Below, piece by piece: positions 46,474 through 58,206 of a stretch of 64,000 bases of DNA. Both the position numbers and the translations under genes were made by a program. The number at the start of each line of letters is the position of its first letter. Position 1 is the stretch's first letter. The notes under the pieces were generated by a model. It was not told the origin of the DNA and ran no database searches. It saw only the letters and a list, made by a program, of their open reading frames with translations. This DNA is from Gordonia soli NBRC 108243 (GTDB taxonomy: Bacteria; Actinomycetota; Actinomycetes; Mycobacteriales; Mycobacteriaceae), in contig NZ_BANX01000028.1 of assembly GCF_000334455.1 (NCBI RefSeq), positions 62,001 through 126,000 of the forward strand, in the 5' to 3' direction.

Positions 46474-47421
46474 GTGAGCGATCCACACCGCCTGGAGTCC
46501 GGGCAGATCCGCGAGGCTGCCCGACGGATCGACGGCCTCGTCCGTCGCACCCCCACCCAACGGTTGTCCGTCGAAGTGCCGTCGGGCCCCATCGAGGTGG
46601 TCCTCAAGCACGAATTCACCCAGTTCGGCGGGTGTTTCAAGGCACGCGGCAGCCTGAACGCGATCCTGTCCGCACGCGCCGACGGTCGGCTCGGCGACGC
46701 GGGCGTGCTGGTCGCCTCGGGCGGCAACGCCGCCATCGGCGCGGCCTGGGCCGCGCGTCTGGCCGGCACCGAGGCCACCGTGGTGGTGCCCGAGACCGCT
46801 CCGCCGGTCAAGATCGACTCCCTGCGCCGACTCGGTGCGACCGTCCACCAGATCGGTGACCACTATCAGCAGGCGGCCGATGCCGCTTCCCGACTGGCGA
46901 CCGAGACCGGCGCGCTGCTGCTGCACGCGTACGACCAGATCCCGGTGGCGGCCGGTGCCGGGACCATCGGCCTCGAACTCGCCGACGACGTCGAGGGGCC
47001 ACTCACGACGGTCGCCTGCGTCGGCGGCGGCGGTCTGCTCGCGGGCCTCGCGGCCACCCTCCGTGCCGGCGATCGTCTGGTCGGCGTGGAACCGCGTGGC
47101 GCGTCATGCTTCGACCAGGCGCGCCGCACCGGCGCGCCGGTCGACGTCACGCTGGACAGCATCGCGTCGGATTCGCTGGGCGCCACCAGGGTCGGCGACA
47201 TCTGCTGGGCTTCCGTCGCCGACCGCGAGGTCGATTCCGTCGTCGTCGACGACGCCGACCTCATCGAGGCCCGACGGCGCCTGTGGGAGAACCTGCGGGT
47301 GGTCGTCGAACACGGCACCGCTGCTGCCGTGGCCGCGGTCCTGACCGGTCGGGTCACCCCGGCTCCCGGCAGCACGCTGTGCATCGTGCTGTGCGGCGCC
47401 AACACCTCTCTCGACCTGTGA
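46474..47421 (+). CDS. Threonine/serine dehydratase family PLP enzyme
   Basis: 315 residues, fold type II PLP enzyme. Schiff-base Lys in [15 protein letters not shown], substrate loop [14 protein letters not shown] and phosphate loop [16 protein letters not shown]. Deaminates threonine or serine, or may act as a racemase or on hydroxyaspartate; it lacks the C-terminal ACT domain of biosynthetic IlvA, so is likely catabolic. The GTG at 46474 fits the leaderless box. Divergent from folD. Confidence 0.85.
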   Translation: MSDPHRLESGQIREAARRIDGLVRRTPTQRLSVEVPSGPIEVVLKHEFTQFGGCFKARGSLNAILSARADGRLGDAGVLVASGGNAAIGAAWAARLAGTEATVVVPETAPPVKIDSLRRLGATVHQIGDHYQQAADAASRLATETGALLLHAYDQIPVAAGAGTIGLELADDVEGPLTTVACVGGGGLLAGLAATLRAGDRLVGVEPRGASCFDQARRTGAPVDVTLDSIASDSLGATRVGDICWASVADREVDSVVVDDADLIEARRRLWENLRVVVEHGTAAAVAAVLTGRVTPAPGSTLCIVLCGANTSLDL

Positions 47422-47490
47422 GGGCACGGTCGTCGGCCCGGTTCGTCTGGTCAGAATCCGGGTGCGCAGTATTCAGCTGGGTCGAACCGG

Positions 47491-48606
47491 TCAGGGCGCC
47501 AGGGTGAACCAGTCGGAGAACCCCGACGGGTCGTGGCGGCCCAGCGCTCCGTGCTCGAACAACCCATGGCCTTCGTGCCGCACGCCGTCTCCGTCGGTCA
47601 ACACGAAGTGACCGGAATGGTCGATCATGCTGAACGGCGTGGTCGCCAGCACAGCCGGATCGGTCATGTCGTGGGTGACCCGCTCGGTGAAGCCCTCGCC
47701 CTTCCATGAGCCGTGGGCCCACTGCGAATCGCCGCCGTAACCACCACCCAGTGCGATCGGTGCGAACTGTCGCGATTCGACCTCCAGGGTGAGTCGCTCG
47801 CCGCTGCGTGTGACCACGTCGACGTGGGCTCCGGTCGGGATGCGGGTGCCGGGGCGGTAGTCGATGGTCGCATCGACCGTGGTGAGCGGGTCCACGCGAC
47901 CGTCGCGCCAGAACCTGGTGCAGTCGAACATCGTTCGGATCCCGGTCGGCTCCTCCTGCACGATGATCATGATCCAGTTGTCCTCGAAGGCGATCGGAAG
48001 GTACAGCCACCACATGCCCTCGAACGGCGGATCCTCCGGGCGCCCGGCGGGCTCGGCCTCACCGATGGGCCGGATGCCCCAGGACCGGTCCCGACTCCCC
48101 ATCCAGCGGTCCGGCGTCACCGCGATCGACTCACCGTCGACCTCCACGGTTCCCGACCATGCCCCGACCTGCGCGAACCGGCACGCATCCAACGTCACTC
48201 GCCGAGCACTGGTCATGACATGCGGGTGTTCGCGGACCGCCGGGAACAGCCCCTCCCACGTGACGTCCATGGCGATGCCCTCGGTCTCCTCGAGCACGAT
48301 CCGGAGCTTGTGCAGGGGCTCGACGACTTCCACTCGATATGCGCCGACCCGCTGATCGAGCCGATTCGCGTCGATGGCATCCGACAGGTGGAGTGCCGTT
48401 TGCGAATTTTCTTGACGGATAAGCACATACGCGTCCTTGACGCCCAGACGCGGGTAGTACCCGATGCCGGTGATCAGCATCGTGTCGCCCTCGCGGTCGA
48501 GGAGGTTGAAGTAGGAGCGGTCGTAAAAATTGCGGTCGGAGGTGGCGGGCAGTCCCACCGGTTGGGCGGTCTGGTGGATCGGGAACTCGTCGAGCGGTCC
48601 GAGCAT
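47491..48606 (-). CDS. Conserved actinobacterial protein of unknown function paired with a phosphotransferase
   Basis: 371 residues, no signal peptide or membrane segment, rich in beta-strand and Trp (WMGSRDRSWGIRP, MWWLYLPIAFEDNW). A two-half lipocalin-like or CrtC-like beta architecture is possible but I cannot confirm it. It starts one base after the phosphotransferase stop, so the two are cotranscribed and likely act in one pathway. Converges on the dehydratase gene. Confidence 0.65.
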   Translation of the reverse strand: MLGPLDEFPIHQTAQPVGLPATSDRNFYDRSYFNLLDREGDTMLITGIGYYPRLGVKDAYVLIRQENSQTALHLSDAIDANRLDQRVGAYRVEVVEPLHKLRIVLEETEGIAMDVTWEGLFPAVREHPHVMTSARRVTLDACRFAQVGAWSGTVEVDGESIAVTPDRWMGSRDRSWGIRPIGEAEPAGRPEDPPFEGMWWLYLPIAFEDNWIMIIVQEEPTGIRTMFDCTRFWRDGRVDPLTTVDATIDYRPGTRIPTGAHVDVVTRSGERLTLEVESRQFAPIALGGGYGGDSQWAHGSWKGEGFTERVTHDMTDPAVLATTPFSMIDHSGHFVLTDGDGVRHEGHGLFEHGALGRHDPSGFSDWFTLAP

Positions 48607-48607
48607 G

Positions 48608-50426
<1,819 letters not shown>

Positions 50427-50439
50427 GGGGCGTCCTCAA

Positions 50440-50468
50440 CCGGTACATGATCGGCCCGGTACATGATC
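50440..50468 (+). repeat. Direct repeat CCGGTACATGATC
   Basis: Two exact 13-base copies (50440-50452 and 50456-50468) with a 16-base period in the 220-base gap before trmL. No gene is seen in this gap. Confidence 0.6.
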
Positions 50469-50646
50469 CGACCGGCTCCCGCCCGCCGACAGCCGACCGA
50501 CCTCAGCCACCCACCACGGACCTTCGACGCGGGGCCACCACCCCGACGCGGATGACGTGACACCCGCGTGCACACAGAAAGCCCGCGTCCACGACCTCGA
50601 ACTGCCGGCGGGCCGTCACCGGCGTGCCCGCTAAGCTGACCGGGTC

Positions 50647-51111
50647 ATGTTCCGCATCATGTTCTTCGAGCCGCGCATCCCACCCAACACGGGCAACGCG
50701 ATCCGGCTGGCCGCCAACACCGGCTGCGAACTCCACCTCATCGAGCCCCTCGGCTTCGGCATGTCCGATGCGCAGGTGAAACGCGCCGGACTCGACTACC
50801 ACGAGATGGCCACGGTCACAGTTCATCCCGATCTCGATGCTGCCCTGACATCGGTGGCGCCGGCCCGCGTCTACGCGTTCACCGCACATGCGACGCGCTT
50901 CCACTCCGACGTCGAGTACCGGCCGGGCGACGTGCTGCTGTTCGGCCCGGAGCCGACCGGCCTCTCGGACGAGGTGCTGGCGCGGCCGGAGATCACCGAG
51001 CGCATCCGCATCCCGATGTTGGCCGGACGCCGGTCGCACAACCTCGCGAACGCGGCGAGCATCGCCATCTACGAGGCATGGCGACAGCAGGGGTTCGACG
51101 GCGCGGTCTGA
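50647..51111 (+). CDS. trmL: tRNA (cytidine(34)-2'-O)-methyltransferase, SPOUT family
   Basis: Methylates the ribose of the wobble base of certain tRNA-Leu species. 154 residues, the minimal SPOUT fold: FFEPRIPPNTGNAIRLAANTG at the N-terminus, VLLFGPEPTGLSDE and the knot region RIPMLAGRRSHNLANAASIAIYE. A TAAGCT box ends nine bases before the ATG. Rv3366 (spoU) homologue by position. Confidence 0.93.
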   Translation: MFRIMFFEPRIPPNTGNAIRLAANTGCELHLIEPLGFGMSDAQVKRAGLDYHEMATVTVHPDLDAALTSVAPARVYAFTAHATRFHSDVEYRPGDVLLFGPEPTGLSDEVLARPEITERIRIPMLAGRRSHNLANAASIAIYEAWRQQGFDGAV

Positions 51112-51699
51112 TCAGCTCCGATTCGACACGATCGGAAGACCGGCCGCGACCCGTTTGGCTGCCTTTCGTGCGGCACTCAGGTTTCGGTGGTACGGATTCT
51201 CGGAGTTACCCATCAGATTCAGCGGGAGGTCGAGAACTTCGATCAGCTCGTCCTCCAAAGTCCACGGCTCCGTGTGCTGGACCCACGCCACACGCGCGTG
51301 GGCCGCCATCCATTCAGACAGAGCAGCCTCACCGGTATGGAAATGCATCTTCGTGCCAGAACCCGTACGGCGTAGCTGGAGCCCGAGCTCCGCAGCCAGC
51401 AGACACCCCAAGGAAAGCCGCAAAGTGGATGTTGCGGCATTGCCTTTGTAGTGGTTGCGGATGGTCTGCACACTGGCAGGCTTGCCATTGACCGGTGGCT
51501 TACTGGGACTGATTCCCGCGTAGAGGAGCCAGGCACCACCGCGGTGCTGACAGCCGACGGCGTCGATGTCAGAAGCCGGCACAGTATCGAACCACCATCC
51601 GTATACCCCGGGCCCGTCCGGGACCGGACAGGGCTTCGTCAAGACTTCGTCGCGAGAATGCATCCGCGCGCCGAGGTATTCCTGCAGTCCAGCGGTCAT
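51112..51699 (-). CDS. GIY-YIG nuclease-like protein behind dnaE2
   Basis: 195 residues. A GIY-YIG-like core is visible: GPGVYGWWF (GIY), WLLYAGISPS (YIG), the conserved Arg in TIRNHYKG, and a later Glu in LEDELIEVLDLPLNL. Such domains cut DNA at single sites; whether this one is active is unknown. It starts 19 bases after the dnaE2 stop on the same strand, so it may be SOS-induced with it. Base composition is visibly less GC-rich than neighbours, suggesting acquisition. It abuts trmL tail to tail. Confidence 0.65.
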   Translation of the reverse strand: MTAGLQEYLGARMHSRDEVLTKPCPVPDGPGVYGWWFDTVPASDIDAVGCQHRGGAWLLYAGISPSKPPVNGKPASVQTIRNHYKGNAATSTLRLSLGCLLAAELGLQLRRTGSGTKMHFHTGEAALSEWMAAHARVAWVQHTEPWTLEDELIEVLDLPLNLMGNSENPYHRNLSAARKAAKRVAAGLPIVSNRS

Positions 51700-51718
51700 G
51701 AATGAATGCTCGCACCCT

Positions 51719-54700
51719 CTACCGGAAGTCCCGCGACTTGGTACCGACCCGCAGGTCGAGTCGCTCGAGCCGCTCGGCCACCACGGTGACCGCCCCCTCC
51801 GCGTTCTGCACTCGACCGCGGACCACCAGCGCGGAGGCGGTCTGGGCCAGCTGACGTTGTCGGGTCCACAGACCCACGGAACACACCACGTTGACCATCC
51901 CCGTCTCGTCCTCGAGGTTCATGAACGTCACCCCGGACGCGGTGGCGGGCCGCTGACGGTGGGTCACCGCGCCGGCGACCACCACTCGGGAGCCGTCGGG
52001 CACCGACAACAGGCTGTCGGCCACCTGCACGCCCATCGCATCCAGTCGCGGGCGGAGGAACTGGGTGGGGTACGACGTCGGGGTGATACCGGTGGCCCAG
52101 GCATCGGTGGCGGCGAGTTCCAGGTCGGAGAGGCCGGGCAGGGTCGGTGCACCCGACACCGGTTGCAGCTCCAGCTGATCCGCGCGCACCTCGGCGGCGG
52201 CACCGGCCTCCCACAGCGCTTGTCGCCGACTCACCCCGAAGGCGTCGAAGGCACCTGCACCCGCGAGGCCCTCGATCTGCCGGACGGTCAGCTCAGCCCG
52301 TCGGGAGAGGTCGACGATGCCGGTGTACTCGCCGCCGGCGGCACGGCACGTGACGATCCGTTCGGCGACGTCGTCTCCGATCCCCCGGACACCCGACAGC
52401 CCCAGCCGCACGTCGAGGCCCTCGTTCTCCAACGTCGCGTGCACCACCGACAGGTTGATGTCGGGTCGATGCACCGAGACGCCGTGTCGTCGGGCATCGG
52501 CGACCAACGTCTGCGGCGAGTAGAAACCCATCGGCTGTGCGCGCAGCAGCGCAGCGCAGAACGCCGCGGGATGATGCAGCTTGAACCACGACGAGTAGAA
52601 GACCAGCGAGGCGAAACTCTGTGAGTGACTCTCCGGGAAGCCGAAGTTCGCGAACGCGGCCAACTTCTCGTAGATCCGGTCGGCGACGTCGCCGGTGATC
52701 CCATGCTTGCGCTCCATCCCCTCGTAGAAGCGGAGCTTGAGTTGTTCCATCTTTTCCGGCGACCGCTTGGATCCCATCGCCCGGCGCAGCTGATCGGCGC
52801 CGGCGGCATCGAATCCCGCCACGTCCACGGCCAATTGCATGAGCTGTTCCTGGAAGAGCGGCACGCCCAGGGTGCGATCGAGCGCCGTGCGCATGGACGG
52901 GTGCTCGACGGTCGCCTTCTCGATACCGTTGCGCCGCTTGATGTACGGATGCACCGAACCACCCTGGATCGGACCGGGACGGATGAGCGCCACTTCCACC
53001 ACGAGGTCGTAGAAGGTGCGCGGTTTGAGCCGGGGCAGGGTCGCCATCTGCGCGCGTGACTCGACCTGGAACACCCCGACCGAGTCGGCGCGACACAGCA
53101 TGTCGTATACCGCCTTCTCGCCGAGATCCAGGGTCGCGAGGTCGACGTGCAACCCTTTGTGCTCGGCGACCAGATCGATCGCATAGTGCAGCGCCGACAG
53201 CATGCCGAGCCCCAGCAGGTCGAACTTCACCAGCCCGATCGCCGCGCAGTCGTCCTTGTCCCACTGCAGCACACTGCGGTTCTCCATCCGGGCCCACTCC
53301 GTGGGGCAGACATCGGCGATGGGCCGGTCGCAGATCACCATGCCGCCGGAGTGGATGCCGAGATGCCGTGGTGTGCCGAGGAGTTGGGCGGCCAGATCGG
53401 TGACGTCGTCGGGAGCCTCCTGCGGCATCTTGCTCCATGCGTCCTGCTGACCGATGGCATAACCGAGTGCCCTCGCCATGTCGCGGATCGACGACTTGCC
53501 GCGATAGGTGATGACGTTGGCGACCTGCGCGCTGAAGTCCCGGCCGTACCGCCGGTAGACGTACTGGATCGCCTCCTCCCGGCGATCGGATTCGATGTCG
53601 ACGTCGATGTCCGGCGGTCCGTCCCGCTCCGGCGACAGGAACCGCTCGAAGAGCAGCGCGTTCGCGACCGGATCGACGTTGGTGACGCCGAGGGCGTAAC
53701 AGACCGCCGAGTTCGCCGCGCTCCCCCGGCCCTGGCACAGTATGTCGTTGCGCTTGCAGAAGTCGACGATGTCGGCGACCACGAGGAAGTACCCGGGGAA
53801 GTTCAGCGACTCGATGATCGCCAGTTCGTGCTCGATCTGCCGATAGGCCTGCGGATGTGCCCCCGGGGCACCGTAGCGGCGGACGGCGCGGGTCATCGTC
53901 AGTTCACGCAGCCAAGAGATCTCGGTGTGTCCGGTGGGTACGTCGAACGGCGGCAGTTGGGGGGCGATGAGTCCGAGTTCGAAGGCGCACTCCTGCGCCA
54001 GCTCGACCGCGGTGGATATCGCATCCCGATGACCGGGCAACAACCGGGCCATCTCGTCGCCGCTGCGCAGATGCGCCCCACCGACTCCCGGCAGCCACCC
54101 TTCGATGGTGTCGATGTCGGTGCGGGCGCGGACGGCTGCCATCGCCATGGCCAGGCGTCGACGATGCGGACCGGCGAAGTGCGCTCCGGTGGTGGCGACG
54201 GTCCGGACGCCGTGCGCGGCGGCGGCCGCGGCCAGCGCCGCGTTGCGCTCGTCGTCGTCGGGCAGCCCGTGCGCTGTCAACTCGACGGCCACGTTGTCCC
54301 CACCGAATCGAGCGACCAGGTCGGCGACGGCGAGCGCGGCGGCATCGACACCACCCCGATCGAGCGCCCGCCGCACCGAACCCTTGCGACAGCCGGTGAG
54401 GATCAACCAATGTCCGCCGGCCAGATCGGGGAGTCGGTCCCGGTCGTAGCGCAGCAGTCCTTTCTCCCCTGCCACCATGTGCGCGTCGGCGATGGTCCGG
54501 GAGAGCCGACGGTAGCCCTCACCGCCGCGCGCCAGGACCAGCAGGTGCTCACCTGCCGGGTCCGGGACGCCGGTGCGGGCCACGTCCGGTTCCAGCGAGA
54601 GTTCCGCCCCGAACACCGTCGGCATCGCGAATCCCCGGGCCGCCTCTGCGAACCGGACCAGGCCGTAGAAGCCGTCGTGGTCGGTGAGTGCCAGCGCACG

Positions 54701-54982
54701 CAACCCCAGCCGTTGGGCCTCCTCCACCATCTCCTCGGGCATCGACGCCCCGTCGAGGAAGCTGTAGGAACTGTGCGCGTGCAGTTCGGCGTAGGCGACC
54801 GACGAACGGCCACGGATCACGCCGTCGTCGGCGCGGTACTCACCCCGCTTGCGCGACCAGGCCGGACTGTCGCCGCCGTCCCCCGGGCCGAAGAACTCAC
54901 CCGGGCGGCCACCTGCCGGCGCCCGTCCCGAGAGCACCCGTTCCATCTCCGACCAGGTCGGCGGCCCTTGATCCCAGCCCAC
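51719..54982 (-). CDS. dnaE2: Error-prone DNA polymerase III alpha subunit DnaE2
   Basis: Translesion polymerase acting with ImuA'/ImuB in damage-induced mutagenesis. 1087 residues. N-terminal MGWDQGPPTWSEMERVL is DnaE2-specific; PHP domain AELHAHSSYSFLDG and ALTDHDGFYGLVRF; polymerase Asp triad in DGPPDIDVDIESDRR; C-terminal OH-fold VVAGAVTHRQRPATASGVTF. Complete, with no frameshift. An SOS box lies 9 bases before the ATG. Rv3370c homologue; imuA'/imuB are not in the window. Confidence 0.96.
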   Translation of the reverse strand: MGWDQGPPTWSEMERVLSGRAPAGGRPGEFFGPGDGGDSPAWSRKRGEYRADDGVIRGRSSVAYAELHAHSSYSFLDGASMPEEMVEEAQRLGLRALALTDHDGFYGLVRFAEAARGFAMPTVFGAELSLEPDVARTGVPDPAGEHLLVLARGGEGYRRLSRTIADAHMVAGEKGLLRYDRDRLPDLAGGHWLILTGCRKGSVRRALDRGGVDAAALAVADLVARFGGDNVAVELTAHGLPDDDERNAALAAAAAAHGVRTVATTGAHFAGPHRRRLAMAMAAVRARTDIDTIEGWLPGVGGAHLRSGDEMARLLPGHRDAISTAVELAQECAFELGLIAPQLPPFDVPTGHTEISWLRELTMTRAVRRYGAPGAHPQAYRQIEHELAIIESLNFPGYFLVVADIVDFCKRNDILCQGRGSAANSAVCYALGVTNVDPVANALLFERFLSPERDGPPDIDVDIESDRREEAIQYVYRRYGRDFSAQVANVITYRGKSSIRDMARALGYAIGQQDAWSKMPQEAPDDVTDLAAQLLGTPRHLGIHSGGMVICDRPIADVCPTEWARMENRSVLQWDKDDCAAIGLVKFDLLGLGMLSALHYAIDLVAEHKGLHVDLATLDLGEKAVYDMLCRADSVGVFQVESRAQMATLPRLKPRTFYDLVVEVALIRPGPIQGGSVHPYIKRRNGIEKATVEHPSMRTALDRTLGVPLFQEQLMQLAVDVAGFDAAGADQLRRAMGSKRSPEKMEQLKLRFYEGMERKHGITGDVADRIYEKLAAFANFGFPESHSQSFASLVFYSSWFKLHHPAAFCAALLRAQPMGFYSPQTLVADARRHGVSVHRPDINLSVVHATLENEGLDVRLGLSGVRGIGDDVAERIVTCRAAGGEYTGIVDLSRRAELTVRQIEGLAGAGAFDAFGVSRRQALWEAGAAAEVRADQLELQPVSGAPTLPGLSDLELAATDAWATGITPTSYPTQFLRPRLDAMGVQVADSLLSVPDGSRVVVAGAVTHRQRPATASGVTFMNLEDETGMVNVVCSVGLWTRQRQLAQTASALVVRGRVQNAEGAVTVVAERLERLDLRVGTKSRDFR

Positions 54983-54991
54983 ACCTCAGCA

Positions 54992-55007
54992 TAGAACACA
55001 TGTTCGA
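54992..55007 (-). promoter_or_regulatory. LexA/SOS box upstream of dnaE2
   Basis: On the minus strand TCGAACATGTGTTCTA, matching the mycobacterial and Bacillus-type SOS box TCGAAC-N4-GTTCGA at 11 of 12 fixed positions. It lies 9-24 bases before the dnaE2 ATG. Confidence 0.85.
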
Positions 55008-55132
55008 ACGCGGTGCGGGTGTGCCGAATCAAGGGTGGAGCAGACCCCGATCACCGGATGTCCACCGCGACTGATGGTCGCCCAGAGGTTCGCGCACTCG
55101 ACTTCCGGCGACTACAGAGGCGGCCGCGGTGG

Positions 55133-55615
55133 CTAGTGCGCGGTGTACTCGGCGCTGCAGTCGAGATTGGACTGCCAGCCGTTGGCAGCTGTGTTACTGA
55201 CCGATGCCACCACTGCGATCCGTCCGGCCCCGACGGTCTGGACCGGCAGCGTGACCGTGAAGAGTCCACGTGAGATCGCGGTCTCGACGCGTGTGTCCCA
55301 GCCGCCCCCGGTGCGGCCGGTACTCAGGTTGGCCCAGGTCACCGAGGCATACTGGCTGTATGGGGTCTGTGTCGTCGACAGGGTGTGGAAGGTGAAGGTG
55401 GTGGCCCCCGTACCGGCTGATGACGTACTGACTGCACTCCGCTCGGGCAGCGTCGGATGGCCGGGATCCGGATAGGTGATGGTGCACAGTGGCGTCAGCG
55501 TCGGCGATGCCGAGGCGGCAGCCGGCAATGCAGAAGTGCAAGCCACCGCAGCGAACCCGACGGCGCCGATCACCTTTGCGCGAACGTGGCGGCGAGCAGC
55601 GTAATTGCGTGTCAC
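55133..55615 (-). CDS. Small secreted protein, unknown function
   Basis: 160 residues with a signal peptide (VRAKVIGAVGFAAVACTSALP, cleavage near AAASA-SP). The mature part is about 125 residues, Ser/Thr-rich, predicted beta, with cysteines in PLCTITYP and NLDCSAEYT that may form a disulfide joining both ends, as in immunoglobulin-like exported proteins. GTG start at 55615 with AGGAGG six bases upstream. Not in an obvious operon. Confidence 0.7.
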   Translation of the reverse strand: MTRNYAARRHVRAKVIGAVGFAAVACTSALPAAASASPTLTPLCTITYPDPGHPTLPERSAVSTSSAGTGATTFTFHTLSTTQTPYSQYASVTWANLSTGRTGGGWDTRVETAISRGLFTVTLPVQTVGAGRIAVVASVSNTAANGWQSNLDCSAEYTAH

Positions 55616-55768
55616 GTGATGTCCTCCTCGGACGATTCGGTCCCGGCTGTGTCCATCTACCGTGCCTATCTCTCCAGGCACCGATTTGGTTACCGCAGCT
55701 AAGGTGATTCACCCGATCAGCCGACCCGACCTCGGGGTCGACTTCTCGGCGCCCGCTCCCGGTTCCTC

Positions 55769-57241
55769 CTAGCCGTGCAGGAGCCGGATGATCCGTGGAA
55801 GAGCCCGGACGAGCCACGCCGGCCGCCGTAAGCGCAGCAAGGGGACGCCCGGGATCGGGAACCGCTGGACGGCGATCGCCCGCGGCCGGGTGAACTCCCG
55901 CAGGCCCTCCGGGCCGTGGATCCGGCCGAATCCGCTGTCGCCACGTCCACCGAGCGGCAACGACGGTACGGCGGCGAACCCCAGCACCGAATTGACCGAC
56001 ACCTGCCCGGTGTCGAGTCGTCGTGCGATCGCGACGGCCCGACGCCGACGGGCGAACACCGACCCGGCGAGTCCGTACCGCACATCGTTTGCCAGCCGCA
56101 CCGCCTCGTCGACCGATTCGACGGTGGTCACCGTGAGCGTGGGGCCGAACGTCTCCTCCTGCACGGCGACGGACGAGTGTGGTGGGTCGAGCACGACGAT
56201 AGGTGCGATGGTCCGCTCGCCGATGCTGCCGACACCGCCCACGACGAACCGTGCACCGCCGTCGACGGCCGCGGTGACGTGTCGATGCACCACATCGATC
56301 TGACCGCGCATGGTCATCGGCCCGTATGAGTCGGTCGGGCCGTTGCCGGGGCGCACCCCCTGCAGAGCACGCCCCAGCTCCACGAGGAACCGATCACGAA
56401 CGGCGCGTTCGACATAAACGCGCTCTATCCCCACACAGGTCTGTCCGGCGTTACCCATCGCACCGAAGGCGATGGCATCGGCCGCCGCACCCAGGTCGGC
56501 GTCGGCGGCGACGATGGCAGCGTCCTTGCCGCCGAGTTCGAGGACCACCGGGATCGGGGTCTCGGCGCACGTCGCCATCACCTTCCGGCCGGTGGCCGTC
56601 GATCCGGTGAAGGCCAGTTTGTCGATGCGGGCACGACACAGTGCCGCGCCGGTCTCCGGTCCGCCGGTCACGAGTGTCAGGACTCCGGGCGGCGCATCAG
56701 GATTCGCCGCGGCGAAGGCGTCGACGTACCACCGCGCGACCGCCGGGGTGTGCTCGCTGGGCTTCAGCACGACGACGTTGCCGGCCGCGAGCGCGGTCGC
56801 GACCGAGCCGTTGGGTGTGTAGAGCGGATAGTTCCACGGACCGATCACGCCGACGACGCCCATCGGCACGCGGTCGACCGACGCGCCGAAGTTCAGGGTG
56901 AGCACACCCGGTCGCCTGCACTCGGTCCGCAACACCGACCGCGCATTCGCTGCGGTCCACGTGATGTGCTCGAGGCTGAGCAGGAGTTCCAGTGCCGCAT
57001 CGGCTCTCGGCTTCCCGTTCTCCCGGTGCAGCAGGTCGACGAGTTCGTCGGCGTCGCCGGCCATACGACGCCGCCAGGCGATCAGACGGGCTCGACGTCC
57101 GGTGTGCCCCAGACCCCGCCACCAGTCGGCGGCCGACCTGGCGACCTCGACCGCCGCATCGACTTCCGCTGCCGTCATCGCGGGGACCGTGGCGACGACG
57201 TCGTCGGTCATCGGGTCGCGGCTGATGATCTGTTCGGTCAT
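55769..57241 (-). CDS. Aldehyde dehydrogenase, coupled to a DUF2236 oxygenase
   Basis: 490 residues. Catalytic Glu in LELGGKDAAIVAADADL, nucleophile Cys in GNAGQTCVGIERVYV, and IGPWNYPLYTPNGSV. The C-terminal ~60 residues are basic and hydrophobic, which may attach it to the membrane. The ATG overlaps the oxygenase stop (ATGA), so it likely oxidises the aldehyde that the oxygenase releases. Confidence 0.88.
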   Translation of the reverse strand: MTEQIISRDPMTDDVVATVPAMTAAEVDAAVEVARSAADWWRGLGHTGRRARLIAWRRRMAGDADELVDLLHRENGKPRADAALELLLSLEHITWTAANARSVLRTECRRPGVLTLNFGASVDRVPMGVVGVIGPWNYPLYTPNGSVATALAAGNVVVLKPSEHTPAVARWYVDAFAAANPDAPPGVLTLVTGGPETGAALCRARIDKLAFTGSTATGRKVMATCAETPIPVVLELGGKDAAIVAADADLGAAADAIAFGAMGNAGQTCVGIERVYVERAVRDRFLVELGRALQGVRPGNGPTDSYGPMTMRGQIDVVHRHVTAAVDGGARFVVGGVGSIGERTIAPIVVLDPPHSSVAVQEETFGPTLTVTTVESVDEAVRLANDVRYGLAGSVFARRRRAVAIARRLDTGQVSVNSVLGFAAVPSLPLGGRGDSGFGRIHGPEGLREFTRPRAIAVQRFPIPGVPLLRLRRPAWLVRALPRIIRLLHG

Positions 57242-58167
57242 CCTCGTGCCCCGATCGCCGTCCTGATTCGGCCGGCTGCGCCGCTGCGAGTGCGATGGCC
57301 GAGAGTCGGCACGTCGAGCGGGCGCGGATGTCGGGTGCCGAAGTGATCCGACCAGGATCGATGGGGACGATGTGGACGTGCGGCCTGGAGCGCGAGCTGG
57401 GCACGCACGATCCGTGCCACCGACCGCGTGGCGGACGCACCGGGATCGGGGAGGTGGTGCATCCGCCGCAGCCGGGAGTCGAACAGTGCGAGCAGGACCG
57501 GGTCCGCCAGACCGGCGACGGGGCGCGGGAACCACCGGGAGCGCCAGTCGACGAACAGTTGGTCCACCACTGCCCGACCGCCGTCGGTGTACTCGTAGCC
57601 CGCTTCGTAATCGAGCGTCCACGAGAGGAATTCGTCGCGGGTGGTGGGTACGTCGAGTCCCATGTACTCGCCGACCGCGCGCCAGAAGTGGAATCGGGCG
57701 ATCCGCTCGGACTCGGAGAAGATGTCCAGACCCAGTTGCCCGGCGATGCGATCGGGCTCGAGGGCCAGCGAGGCGAGGGTGTACAGCTTGTCGGCGTCGG
57801 TGATGCCGAACCGGGAGTGGATGGCCTCCATCCGGTCGATGACCGAACGTCCGTGCGCGCTCGAATGCCCCTGGCGCAGTATCTCTCCGAAGAACAACAG
57901 GGTGTCGTCGTTCCGCCGGCGGACGTCGTGCATCATGTCTCCGGTCCCGGTGCGGTGGACGATGCGCGCGATGGACGGGATCGCCATCTGCCGCGCGAAG
58001 GCCACCGTGTACGCCGCGTGGGCGAACACCGCGTCGCCATAGCGCACCTCCAGGCTCAGGTGAGTGATCTCCTCGTTGTCCTGCACGGGGTCGAGCGCGG
58101 CGATCCGTTGTCGGATCGCCCTCCCCGACACCATCGATCGAGACATCAGCGCAGCGTCTGCGGACAT
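57238..58167 (-). CDS. MpaB/Lcp-type oxygenase family protein (DUF2236)
   Basis: 309 residues. Family-like features include DVRRRNDDTLLFFGEILRQG, SAHGRSVIDRMEAIHSRFGI and DKLYTLASLAL, with His residues that could bind haem as in latex clearing protein. No signal peptide, so it acts inside the cell on a small substrate rather than on polymer rubber. Start ATG 58167 has a GGAGGG site. Cotranscribed with an aldehyde dehydrogenase and divergent from a TetR gene with operator-like repeats between. Confidence 0.78.
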   Translation of the reverse strand: MSADAALMSRSMVSGRAIRQRIAALDPVQDNEEITHLSLEVRYGDAVFAHAAYTVAFARQMAIPSIARIVHRTGTGDMMHDVRRRNDDTLLFFGEILRQGHSSAHGRSVIDRMEAIHSRFGITDADKLYTLASLALEPDRIAGQLGLDIFSESERIARFHFWRAVGEYMGLDVPTTRDEFLSWTLDYEAGYEYTDGGRAVVDQLFVDWRSRWFPRPVAGLADPVLLALFDSRLRRMHHLPDPGASATRSVARIVRAQLALQAARPHRPHRSWSDHFGTRHPRPLDVPTLGHRTRSGAAGRIRTAIGARG

Positions 58168-58206
58168 CGGCCCTCCGTTCGGGGTCGCGCGACCACCACG
58201 CGACAC

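Noticed and set aside
53147..54994. 615-codon open frame on the strand opposite dnaE2
   Set aside because: High-GC antisense shadow; no recognisable domain, and dnaE2 is full length with all motifs.
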